NCBI GenBank assembly: GCA_022360315.1
Contig: JAKSDA010000067.1
Coordinates: forward strand, 1 to 53,904
DNA: 53,904 nt
Direction of reading: 5' to 3'
From: Pseudomonadota bacterium
Lineage (GTDB): Bacteria; Myxococcota_A; Polyangia; Haliangiales; Haliangiaceae
Shown here piece after piece: positions 1 to 8,366 of this stretch. Position 1 is the stretch's first letter; each line of letters starts with the position of its first letter. A model generated the notes under the pieces. It was not told where the DNA came from, ran no database searches, and was given only the letters and a program-made list of their open reading frames with translations. Both the position numbers and the translations under genes were made by a program.

Positions 1-129
1 AAGTAAGTGCCCAGTAGGGTCGGCCCAGCGCGTCGAGGGCAAGGCGCGAAGAGGGAGCATAGTGGGCCTACGTGACCGATGAGCAACACAGCCATCGGCG
101 GGCTGGTCGGCTATAATGGGTACTTACTT
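1..129. repeat. Palindromic intergenic element (may begin before the window)
   Basis: The arms AAGTAAGTGCCCA (1-13) and TGGGTACTTACTT (117-129) are inverted repeats with one mismatch in 13 positions. They enclose about 103 bp. The core around 44-87 resembles the core of the element at the far end of the window (about 53828-53870): both share a GGC-AGGCGCG segment and a GACCGA-GAGCAA segment in the same order. This suggests a family of short, non-autonomous palindromic repeats. No ORF with coding character is seen inside. Confidence 0.55.
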
Positions 130-291
130 GCGGGTCGCGGTACTTTGATTCGGAACCAGTACGAGAAGGTTTGCGATATCGCTCAATGAGCGTGCGCGTA
201 GACTGTTTGCCGCCGGCGAGGGCGACGGAGAAAGACCCGAGGCTGCTGCCAGAAGGGTGATCCGGAGTATTCACTGGATTGGTTCGCGACC

Positions 292-840
292 TTGCCTTTG
301 GAGACGTCACATCTCAGCACAGCGGTCCATCGCTGCTGCGAATGGCTGCTACAATGCCGCGTGGCTTCCAGAAAGATCGTGAGATTCACAGTCGATGACG
401 ACGGCGAGTGGGTAGCGCAGTTGGATTGTGGTCACCCACAACATGTTCGGCACAAACCGCCCTGGCAAATGCGCCCGTGGGTGCTCACCACCAAAGGCAG
501 GCGTGACAAGCTCGGGACATCGCTCGAGTGTTTATTCTGCGACATGCCCTCTATACCCACCGAGGCGCGTGTTTACAAAATCACCAATACGTTTGACCAA
601 GCCTCGATCCCGGCCGGCCTACTCCAGCGGCACAGCACAAGGCCCGGAACCTGGGGTCGCATTGTTGTGTCGGCTGGCCGCCTGGCTTATGAGCTCGACG
701 GCCCAGCCGCTGGCAATTGGGTGCTCAAGCCCGGAGTCGAGGGCGTGATTCCGCCCGAGATCAAACACGCCGTGCGCCCTGTCGGCGACGTTAGTTTCCA
801 CATCGAGTTCTTGCGGGTCCCGACCAAGGAGCAGGACTAG
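292..840 (+). CDS. DUF3565-DUF1971 fusion protein (tellurite-resistance/cupin-like)
   Basis: The 182-residue product appears to hold two small domains. Residues about 24-84 match a DUF3565 pattern: RKIVRFTVDDDGEWVAQLDC, then a GHPQHVRHKPPW stretch and a C-terminal ECLFCD pair of cysteines. Residues about 92-178 match DUF1971, the cupin-like domain also found at the N-terminus of some TehB proteins, with VYKITNTFDQASIPAGLL and a VIPPEIKHAV segment. The ATG at 292 gives a poorly conserved N-terminal extension; the GTG at 361, giving VASRKIVRF, is a plausible true start. Both domains are of unknown biochemical activity; binding of a metal or small ligand by the DUF1971 barrel is inference. The stop codon lies inside a 22-bp tandem duplication. 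No operon partner is apparent. Confidence 0.75.
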   Translation: MPLETSHLSTAVHRCCEWLLQCRVASRKIVRFTVDDDGEWVAQLDCGHPQHVRHKPPWQMRPWVLTTKGRRDKLGTSLECLFCDMPSIPTEARVYKITNTFDQASIPAGLLQRHSTRPGTWGRIVVSAGRLAYELDGPAAGNWVLKPGVEGVIPPEIKHAVRPVGDVSFHIEFLRVPTKEQD

Positions 841-867
841 TAGCCCCAAGGAGCAGGACTAGTAGCC
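824..867 (+). repeat. 22-bp tandem duplication across a stop codon
   Basis: Two exact 22-bp copies lie head to tail (824-845 and 846-867), each containing AAGGAGCAGGACTAG. The first copy carries the last codons and stop of the DUF3565-DUF1971 gene. The second therefore regenerates the same stop context just downstream. It looks like a recent slippage duplication. Confidence 0.9.
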
Positions 868-893
868 CTGAAGTAAGCGAACTTCCAAGCTGG

Positions 894-1055
894 GTGGATA
901 TGGACTCTGTTGATTTTGCAATCATCGCGATTCGTGAGGATGAGTTCGAGGCAGTGCTCGACCAGGTTGCCGAGGGGGCAGATTGGAGCATGTTACCAGG
1001 AGGGCGAACCCTTCGACTGTACAATCAGTGTACTGACGCGTCCGGACCGTGGCGG
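894..1055 (+). pseudogene. Truncated 5' fragment of a nucleosidase/phosphorylase-like gene
   Basis: From GTG 894 or ATG 900 the frame encodes VDFAIIAIREDEFEAVLDQ, which resembles the first strand and helix of purine nucleoside phosphorylase-like nucleosidase domains, including those that bacteria use as conflict-system effectors. Similarity stops after roughly 40-50 codons. The frame then runs, without recognisable sequence, into the 3' end of the convergent kinase gene. No catalytic core is present. I read it as a truncated remnant; a small unrelated ORF is the alternative. Confidence 0.35.
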
Positions 1056-4000
1056 TCAATCAGCCGTGTGGGCCGAGGCCGGGATCTGTTCGGACAGGGC
1101 GGCAAAAGGGCTCCGCCAGATAGGATAGGCATCGATCTCCGCCCAGGCCCGAAGCAGCGTGTCCGATACTTCGCGCCAGCGCTTGCCCGCCGCGGCCGCG
1201 CGCGCCCGAAAATAAAGAATCTCCAGATATTCCTCGGCCTGTAGAGTCTGTCGCGCCGTGGCAACCAGTCGGTCCCAGGCCTCGGCGGCGGCGCTGTCCG
1301 GCGACAGGCGGCCCTCGGCATCGGCCAGGGCAATGTCCAGCATGCCGATGACTATGTCGTCGCTGTGAGCCGATTCGCCCGAACCAGCCAGCTCACGACC
1401 GCATTCGAGCATCTCGCGCGCTTCCTCATACTCGCTGCAGGCCGTCAAAATGCGCGCCAGAAGCAGGGCATCGGTGGCCACCGGCTCGGGCAAAAAGCGC
1501 TGCAACTCGTACGCCCGACGGGCCAGAACCAGGGCCTCGCGGTGCTCGCCACTCCAGTGGTGAAACTCGGCCAGATTGTGCGCCGCGGCGCGCTCTGCGA
1601 CCGGCTGGCCGTGCTCGCGCGCGATCTCGATGGTGTGGCGAAGGTCGCTCATCATGCCGGGCAACGATTTTCGCGCCTCGTGCAAATAGGCCCGGTTGAC
1701 GTACGCCACACACAGGTGCAAGTAGTCGCCGGCCCGCTCGCAACGCGCGATGACTTCGTCGAAACAGGCCTCGGCCCGGTCGAGACGCCCGCTGCACACC
1801 AGGGCGGGGCCCAGGAGCACCATGGCGATGATGCGGGTCTCTTCGTCGCCCTCGGCGTCGGCCAGAGTGATGGCCCGATCCAGTGAATCGACCGCCTCGA
1901 CAAATCGCTCGCCGCGAAAATGCGATCTGCCGACAGCCAGAGCCAAAAGCGCCTCGAGTCGCCGGTCATGCAGTTGCTCGACCAGCGGACGGGCCTCTTC
2001 GGCCTTTTCCGCCGATTCGGCAAACTTTACCGCCCAGTCGAATGCGGCTGATTGGTCGAGCAGAATACTGGCGATAAGAGCCGGATCGCCCAGCTCTCGG
2101 GCGACGTCCAGGGCCTGGCCGAGATCGTCGATCGCCCCGCGGTGGCGCTGCATGCGGTACCGCGCCTTGCCCCGACCGGCCAGAATCCGGGCCCGCACGC
2201 GCAGGTCATCCGGCTGCAACATGTCGAGGGCGTGGCTGTAGTAGCGGTCGGCGTCGATGTGCCGGTAACCCGACTGGGCCTCTTCGGCGAGTTTGCAGTA
2301 CGCATCCTGAGCCAGCTGCCTGTACCCGGCACCGCGAGCGTGGCGGGCAATGGCGGCGAGCGAGCTTGAGGTATCAGCGCCCGCCATATGCGCGCGACTG
2401 CGCCAAAAATCGACCGCGTAACTGTGTAGCTGGCGCACGTCGCGCTCGTCGAGGTGGCGGTAGATGGCCTCCTGCACAGCCGCATGCTCGAACGCCCACA
2501 GCTCGCCGTCGCTATGGAGGATGAGACCGCACCGGGCCAGTTCTTCGAGGCCGACGTCGATATCGACCGAAGTACTCGCAGTCCCGGTCACCGTGGCCTG
2601 GTTGAGCACCCACTCGAGCTCGCTGCGCAAAAACTCGGCGCCGAGCACCGCGCACATGCGAGCGCAGGCGGCCAGCTGTGGGGGCAGCGCGTCGAGCTCT
2701 CGCGCGGCCAACCAGCGCCACACCGGGGACGCGGGCAGGCGATCGAGCTCGGCAGTGGCCAGATACCAGCTGCTGCCCTGTTTGTTGGGCTTGACCAGAC
2801 CACGCCGCTTGAGCTCGCGGACCAGAGCTTCCAGGACTGCGGGCCTGCCCGCAGTCCACTGGACCAGCTGGCGCAATGCTGAAGCCGGCGGATACTCGGC
2901 CGGACGCAAGAACTCAGCGGCCAGGGCCATGGCGTCGCTCTCGCCCAGCGGCTCGACAGTCAGCCGCTGATGGCGATGAGCCCGCTCGCCCCAGTGCCGG
3001 CGGCGGGTGAATCGAGGCTCGGCGAACGCGATGACCAGAAGCGGCGCGCCCGCTTGCCGGGTCGCGTACTCCACCGCCTCGAGGGTGCTGTCGTCAGCGA
3101 AATGAGCGTCGTCGACAAGAACCGCGAGCGGTCTCGTACGCGCGGCCTCGCGCAGCGCATCGCCGAGTTCGTGAGCCGGTCCCAGGTCGCCACCGGCCAG
3201 GCTGTCGGACTGCCGCGCCTCGGCCGGCTCGACAGACAAACCCGACAAACCCAAAGGCGGCTCGGCGACTCCGGGAGCCGGACCCGGCGGTGTCGCGCCG
3301 TCGCTCAGATCGTCCAGGTAACACTCTCGCACCACCTCGATGAGCCGCTCAAGAGTCTCGTCCGACGAACTCATGCCGCGCCGACGCGCGGCCACAAAGG
3401 CCACCCGTGCCCGATCGTACTGGCTGCGGATACGCTCGCCAATCTCGCGAGCCAGGCGGCTCTTGCCCACCCCCCCGGCGCCGAGCACCGTGATCAGAGC
3501 GGGCGCCGGCACAGCCAGGCAGTCCTTCCAGGTGGCCAGCACGGCGCCCATAATGGACTCGCGACCGACAAAGGTCGTGTCCACGCGGCCGGACGTCGAC
3601 TTCGGGGAGGTTGCGACAAAAAACTCGGGATGCGCAGAATCGCGCCTGGTGGCACCGATCGGGAACAGAGCCGCCATTTCCGCGGTGAACACCGCGCCGC
3701 GCCAATCGCCCCCGGGTAACCAGTGTTCTGGCTTCTCCACTGCGGAACCGTAAAACCGGGGCGGGCCGTTGCCGCGCGGCGGGCGAACCGTGAGCTCGGC
3801 GATGTGGATCGCGGTGCGCGCGTCGTACCGATTGCCCAGTTCGCGGGCCGTGGCGACCGCGGCCTCGGCCGGGTTCTCGTCTCTGATCCCGGAGAACACG
3901 CACACGTAGCGGCGACCGCGCTGGCCGGCGATGATCCCGCGCCGACGAGCGATCGCCCGCGCCACGGCCGGACCCGGAGCCGCGACGTCGGCGCACAACA

Positions 4001-4994
4001 GGATGACCAGCTGGCGCGAGCCCGATAGCAGGCGTGCGGTGGTGGAGCCGCTGTCCGTCCTCTGGCTCTCCATCTCCACGGTGGGACGACATACCGAGGT
4101 AAACCAGGGCTGCAAGGCGGCGACCTCGCGCGGCCGCCGGTCGGGATTTTTGGCCAGACAGTCCAGGCAGAGATTTTCGAGCTCCCGCGGCACGCGGCCA
4201 AACTGACCAGGCCGGGGCGGTCGCAGGGTGGTATGGCCCTGCTCGATCGAGGCGCGGTCGCCGAAAAAAGGCACGCGCAGGGTGAGCATCTCGTAGAGCA
4301 TCACGCCGAAGGCGTAGATGTCGGTGCGAACATCGACCTTTTCGCCGAGGATCTGTTCTGGCGCCATGTATTCCGATGAGCCGAGCACAAAGCCGTCCTG
4401 GGTGATGTCGGCGCGGGCCTCGATGTCCTTGGTGATGCCGAAATCCATCAGCTTGACTTGAAGATTTTTCGGCTCGCCACAGAGAAAAACATTGTCCGGC
4501 TTGAGATCGCGATGGATCACGCGGGCTGCGTGGACGGCAGATAGGCTGGCCAGCACAGCGCTGCCGATCGAGCGGATGCGATCGAGGTCGGGTGGGTCGA
4601 CACATCGCTCGAGATACTGGGCCAGGGTTTCGCCGGACAGGAGTTCCATGACCAGATAGGCCTGCCCGTCGAAGAGCACCCCGGCGTCGTAAACCTCAGG
4701 TACATGCGGGGCTCCGATCCGCCTCATGGCCATGGCCTCGCGGGCAAATCGCGCGTGAGTGAAATCGGTGACCGAATGGCTGACCTTGAGGGCAACGACT
4801 CGCTGATCCCGCACGCGCACAGCGCGCCATACCGTGGCAAACCCGCCGCTGCCCACCTCGCCGACGATGTCGTAGCCCAATACCTCGGGGACCGGTATCG
4901 AATGGACTGCCGATTTGCGAGGCGCCTGTGCGCTGTCGCGCGGGCAGGTCGCTCCATACGCTAGGCGCCTATGGCACTTTGGACACCGCGGCAC
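1056..4994 (-). CDS. Ser/Thr protein kinase - cyclase-like remnant - STAND/AAA ATPase - TPR protein
   Basis: This 1312-residue protein starts with a short zinc-ribbon-like segment (Cys4, Cys7, Cys17). It is followed by a complete Hanks-type kinase domain at about 40-300, with the glycine loop GSGGFATVW, catalytic loop HRDLKPDN near 165, a DFG near 183 and an APEQ activation-segment end. Residues about 325-480 resemble a decayed class III cyclase domain (QLVILLCADVAAP, but no GDG turn). An ATPase module follows, with Walker A GAGGVGKS near 505 and a VLVDDAHFADD Walker B. The C-terminal third, about 890-1300, is a long array of TPR-like helices. This order matches PknK/TOMM-kinase style signalling proteins, as in the gene at 43838-48007. 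It is likely a cytoplasmic kinase whose ATPase-TPR part senses a partner. No membrane segment is seen. It is divergent from the kinase at 5287. Confidence 0.9.
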   Translation of the reverse strand: MPRCPKCHRRLAYGATCPRDSAQAPRKSAVHSIPVPEVLGYDIVGEVGSGGFATVWRAVRVRDQRVVALKVSHSVTDFTHARFAREAMAMRRIGAPHVPEVYDAGVLFDGQAYLVMELLSGETLAQYLERCVDPPDLDRIRSIGSAVLASLSAVHAARVIHRDLKPDNVFLCGEPKNLQVKLMDFGITKDIEARADITQDGFVLGSSEYMAPEQILGEKVDVRTDIYAFGVMLYEMLTLRVPFFGDRASIEQGHTTLRPPRPGQFGRVPRELENLCLDCLAKNPDRRPREVAALQPWFTSVCRPTVEMESQRTDSGSTTARLLSGSRQLVILLCADVAAPGPAVARAIARRRGIIAGQRGRRYVCVFSGIRDENPAEAAVATARELGNRYDARTAIHIAELTVRPPRGNGPPRFYGSAVEKPEHWLPGGDWRGAVFTAEMAALFPIGATRRDSAHPEFFVATSPKSTSGRVDTTFVGRESIMGAVLATWKDCLAVPAPALITVLGAGGVGKSRLAREIGERIRSQYDRARVAFVAARRRGMSSSDETLERLIEVVRECYLDDLSDGATPPGPAPGVAEPPLGLSGLSVEPAEARQSDSLAGGDLGPAHELGDALREAARTRPLAVLVDDAHFADDSTLEAVEYATRQAGAPLLVIAFAEPRFTRRRHWGERAHRHQRLTVEPLGESDAMALAAEFLRPAEYPPASALRQLVQWTAGRPAVLEALVRELKRRGLVKPNKQGSSWYLATAELDRLPASPVWRWLAARELDALPPQLAACARMCAVLGAEFLRSELEWVLNQATVTGTASTSVDIDVGLEELARCGLILHSDGELWAFEHAAVQEAIYRHLDERDVRQLHSYAVDFWRSRAHMAGADTSSSLAAIARHARGAGYRQLAQDAYCKLAEEAQSGYRHIDADRYYSHALDMLQPDDLRVRARILAGRGKARYRMQRHRGAIDDLGQALDVARELGDPALIASILLDQSAAFDWAVKFAESAEKAEEARPLVEQLHDRRLEALLALAVGRSHFRGERFVEAVDSLDRAITLADAEGDEETRIIAMVLLGPALVCSGRLDRAEACFDEVIARCERAGDYLHLCVAYVNRAYLHEARKSLPGMMSDLRHTIEIAREHGQPVAERAAAHNLAEFHHWSGEHREALVLARRAYELQRFLPEPVATDALLLARILTACSEYEEAREMLECGRELAGSGESAHSDDIVIGMLDIALADAEGRLSPDSAAAEAWDRLVATARQTLQAEEYLEILYFRARAAAAGKRWREVSDTLLRAWAEIDAYPIWRSPFAALSEQIPASAHTAD

Positions 4995-5286
4995 AAAGAA
5001 TTCCTGTGGGTGAGTCTACAACGTTACGGCGCCGAGTCGCTCAGCTTCCAATGTGGTTGTGTGTGGAAAGGTTGGACCCGACCTGCCAGGCGTCCCGGCG
5101 AGAAACACACGACAGAGTTCATATCGGGTCGAGCGGCCAGATACCTCGTGGCGAAAATTCCCCACGGCCAGCCGTTCGATCGCCACGCAACGACCGCTTC
5201 ACCCGGTCTCAAGTGGTGCGAGATCTACACGATACTATCTACAACCAGCGCGGCGGTTTTTTCCACGCTGCCAGCTCGAATCTCCC

Positions 5287-6474
5287 GTGTCATTGCCCAG
5301 GCCCCAAGAAACTCACCTCGACGAAAACACCGTCATCGGCGGACGCTATCGGCTGCTCGAAAGGGCTGGACAGGGCGGCATGGCAACTGTGTGGAAGGCC
5401 GAGGTGGTCGGCGCGAGCGGCTTTACCCGACCGGTGGCGGTAAAGCGCATGCACCCCCACCTGGCCGCGCAACCGCGTTATGTGATCATGTTTCGCGAGG
5501 AGGCGCGGGTCGGAGCCTGCCTCAATCACCCCAATATCGCGCAGATTTATGACTTCGTCCGCCACGAAAACCAGCTCTACTTGATCGCCGAGTGGATCGA
5601 TGGGATCGAACTGGGCGCCTATATCCGCACCCTGTTCGGCACCGGCCGAGTCACCTCCTGGGATATCGTGTGCGCGGTTGGTATCGGTCTATTGCGTGGA
5701 CTCTCCGCTGCCCACGAACGCCTGTCGCCCGATGGTAGCCCGGCACCCGTGATCCACCGCGACGTGTCGCCCAACAATGTCATCTTGTCCGAAGATGGCA
5801 TGGTCAAACTAGTCGACTTCGGACTGGCTCTGGCCTGCGATCGCCAGCAAATTCTGACCCATCCCGGCGTCGTCAAGGGCAAGATAGCATATATGAGCCC
5901 CGAACTCCTGCGCGGTCGTCGCCCATCGCCGGCGTCGGATCAGTTCGGTGCCGGAGCAGTCCTTTGGGAAGCTCTGACCGGCCGCCAGGTCTTCGAGGGG
6001 TCGAGCGACTTCGAACTCTACTACAAAGTCAAGACCGGCAAAATCGCGTCGCTGCTCGAGTATCGAGCCGATGTGCCGAAAGAGCTCACCCGTATTGTCG
6101 AACGGGCACTGTCTGCGGATGAGAACCAGCGTTACCCGACAGTGCGCGCAATGGCCAAAGATCTGGCCCGCTTGCTGTCGGTGACGAGACGGGGGAGCGA
6201 CCTTCACTCGGCGCTCGGGCAGAGTGTGCACGAGCTTCGCAACGAGCTCACCCGCATCAGCCATGATCCCGCGCTGTCCGGCAACCACACTCCGATCTCT
6301 CGGTCTGCGGAATTGGTCACATCCGAGGCTGGATGGGCAGATCGAGCGATCGCCCCATCGGCCTCGACGGCGCCGCCTGCCCGTGTTTTCCAGGAACAAG
6401 AACACACACCTCCTCCGGGGACGGGATATCGCGAGCTTCAACATCGAATACTACCTTGTCCCCGGCAGTGGTAG
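5287..6474 (+). CDS. Ser/Thr protein kinase
   Basis: The 395-residue product is a single Hanks-type kinase domain (about 15-295) with a variable C-terminal tail. Visible motifs are GQGGMATVWKAE in the glycine loop, VAVKRMHPHL carrying the ATP-binding Lys, the catalytic loop HRDVSPNN near 157, and VDFGLAL near 176. The HRDVSPNN form with a G-K-AYMSPE activation segment is frequent in myxobacterial kinases. I chose the GTG at 5287 because the open frame upstream (from 5053) has no kinase-like or coding-looking residues. The roughly 100-residue tail is rich in Ser, Pro and Arg, with no recognisable sensor and no transmembrane helix. It is divergent from the large kinase at 1056-4994 and separated from it by about 290 bp. 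Substrate unknown. Confidence 0.88.
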   Translation: MSLPRPQETHLDENTVIGGRYRLLERAGQGGMATVWKAEVVGASGFTRPVAVKRMHPHLAAQPRYVIMFREEARVGACLNHPNIAQIYDFVRHENQLYLIAEWIDGIELGAYIRTLFGTGRVTSWDIVCAVGIGLLRGLSAAHERLSPDGSPAPVIHRDVSPNNVILSEDGMVKLVDFGLALACDRQQILTHPGVVKGKIAYMSPELLRGRRPSPASDQFGAGAVLWEALTGRQVFEGSSDFELYYKVKTGKIASLLEYRADVPKELTRIVERALSADENQRYPTVRAMAKDLARLLSVTRRGSDLHSALGQSVHELRNELTRISHDPALSGNHTPISRSAELVTSEAGWADRAIAPSASTAPPARVFQEQEHTPPPGTGYRELQHRILPCPRQW

Positions 6475-6769
6475 GCGGGGGCAGAACGCGCGGTCTGCGG
6501 ACACAGCCACTTCAGGAGGATAATCTTCTGAATTCGTTGAAAAAAATTAACTCTTGACGGCGACCTGGGGAGTGATGGCACGAATGTCCCCCTCCGTGCT
6601 ACTGTAAGTTGAACTGGCATTTCATTGCTGCCCCGGTATGCGGCGTCGCTTGCCATCGCTACTGTCATCATTACTCTCGTGGCGGGCTGATCGATTCGAC
6701 GCGAAAACGCGGTACCCTCCCTGCTGTGGCAGTGGCTCGACGACGGTGCGATGATTCAGAGAAGATGGG
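6475..6769. other. Intergenic region upstream of the OmpA gene
   Basis: This 295-bp gap holds no convincing gene. It includes an A/T-rich patch around 6534-6556 followed by a TTGACG hexamer, but no matching -10 box at normal spacing, so I do not call a promoter. Confidence 0.5.
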
Positions 6770-8317
6770 ATGATTCGGAAAACACTCCTCTATACCTTGC
6801 TCGCGGCGCTGTGGGCCACAGTTCCCGGGTCGCTGCGAGCTGACGAAGCCCCGATTGACGTCAATCGTTTCCACCCCGCCCTGGGCAGCGAGACGATCAT
6901 GACGACCGACCTGGCCGCGGTGGGGCCGAACTGGCAACTGGTACCGCAACTGTTTCTCCACTATGCGGATACCCCGATGGTGTTGACCTTTGGCGGTGAA
7001 CCCGACGCCAAGCTGGTGACCAACCGGCTGACCGGCGAGCTGGGAATATCGCTCTCGCTCCTCGACAGGCTGCAGATCGGGCTCAGCTTTCCGGTCACAC
7101 TCAACCAGGGAAGCGACAGTTTTGCGGTCATGCCCATCTTCGACGGCCCGGACTCGGTCAATCCACCCGATGACATTTCCAGCACCGGTCCCGAGGATCT
7201 GCGCCTCTCGGCCAAGACCGTGCTGTGGCGCGACGGGCCGTGGGGCGCGGGAGCGGTCGGATACCTCACAGCGCCGACCGGCGACGGCGACAGCTATCTC
7301 GGCTCGAAAATGCCGACCTTCGAAGCTCGTGCGATCGGTCACTACAAGCGAGGCCGTCTGACTGCGGGTGCCAGTCTGGGCTGGTTATTTGCTTCTACCG
7401 AGCAAGTTTTGACCACTCGAACCGGCATGGCATTGACCTTTGGCGCGGGAGCCGAATACCGGGTCTACCGCAATTCGAAGGCTCTTTCGGTGGCCCTGGC
7501 CGCCGAGCTTTTCGGCCTTATTCACAGTCGCTTCGACACCATGCGCGAGGCGCCGGCCGAGCTGCTCGTCGCCGCCAAGTCGCATTACGAGCAATGGACC
7601 TTCTATCTCGGCGGGGGACCGGGGCTCACCCGTGGCTACGGCGAACCCAACGTGCGGGTTCTGGTCGGGGCCAGTTATCGGTGGAGACGATCGCCGCCGC
7701 CGCCACCACCGGCAGTGACCCCGCAGCCGGTGCGCATCGCCGATCTCGACGCCGATCCGCCAGCCCAGCCAGAACCCGAGCCAGAGCCAGAACCCGAGCC
7801 AAAGCCACCGGCGACCTGGGTTGATTCTACGCTGACCCTGCCCTCGGGTGTGCTGTTCGAGTACGACAAATGCCAGATCAAGCCCGAGAGCTTTGCCACT
7901 CTGCGCCGGGTGGCCGAATCGCTGAGCGAAAATCCAGAGTGGGGCAAGGTTCGCATCGAGGGTCACGCGTCCAAGGAGAACAACCGGGCCAAGTACAACC
8001 TGCGCCTGTCGCGTTGCCGGGCCGAGCGGGTGGTTCGCTTCCTGGCCTATTACGGGGTGGACAGAGCCCGTCTGAGCTTTCTCGGTTTCGGCTATAGCTG
8101 CCCGCGCGCTGCCAACGACACCGAAGAAAACCGCAAGGAGAACCGCCGGGTCGAATTCGTGCGAAATCCGGCCGACAATCCGCCCCGCTGTACGGTGCCC
8201 AAGCAGATTCCCCCTCTGCCCAAGCACGCCAGCGAACCGTATCTATACGAGACGGGAAAAGCGAATCAACCGGGCCAGTCGCCACCATCAGGCGAACCTG
8301 GCCAGGAGCAGAAGTAG
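6770..8317 (+). CDS. OmpA family outer-membrane protein
   Basis: The 515-residue product begins with a Sec signal peptide (MIRKTLLYTLLAALWATVPG, cleavage near residue 25, ...RADEA). Residues about 30-305 have the alternating pattern of a transmembrane beta-barrel, including paired strands in a GAGYLTAPTGDGD-like context. A flexible linker rich in Pro-Glu repeats (about 308-345) leads to an OmpA/MotB C-terminal domain (about 355-465). Peptidoglycan-binding residues there are visible in RIEGHASKEN, NLRLSRCRAERV and GFGYSCP...ENRKENRRVEF. It probably anchors the outer membrane to peptidoglycan. The barrel-plus-OmpA layout and the TSP3 gene 49 bp downstream fit a surface-structure pair. The tail after residue 465 is low-complexity. 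Confidence 0.9.
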   Translation: MIRKTLLYTLLAALWATVPGSLRADEAPIDVNRFHPALGSETIMTTDLAAVGPNWQLVPQLFLHYADTPMVLTFGGEPDAKLVTNRLTGELGISLSLLDRLQIGLSFPVTLNQGSDSFAVMPIFDGPDSVNPPDDISSTGPEDLRLSAKTVLWRDGPWGAGAVGYLTAPTGDGDSYLGSKMPTFEARAIGHYKRGRLTAGASLGWLFASTEQVLTTRTGMALTFGAGAEYRVYRNSKALSVALAAELFGLIHSRFDTMREAPAELLVAAKSHYEQWTFYLGGGPGLTRGYGEPNVRVLVGASYRWRRSPPPPPPAVTPQPVRIADLDADPPAQPEPEPEPEPEPKPPATWVDSTLTLPSGVLFEYDKCQIKPESFATLRRVAESLSENPEWGKVRIEGHASKENNRAKYNLRLSRCRAERVVRFLAYYGVDRARLSFLGFGYSCPRAANDTEENRKENRRVEFVRNPADNPPRCTVPKQIPPLPKHASEPYLYETGKANQPGQSPPSGEPGQEQK

Positions 8318-8366
8318 ATCAGAAATGATGTATTCGACCGGGTACCACTCGATTCGCAGGATATAA

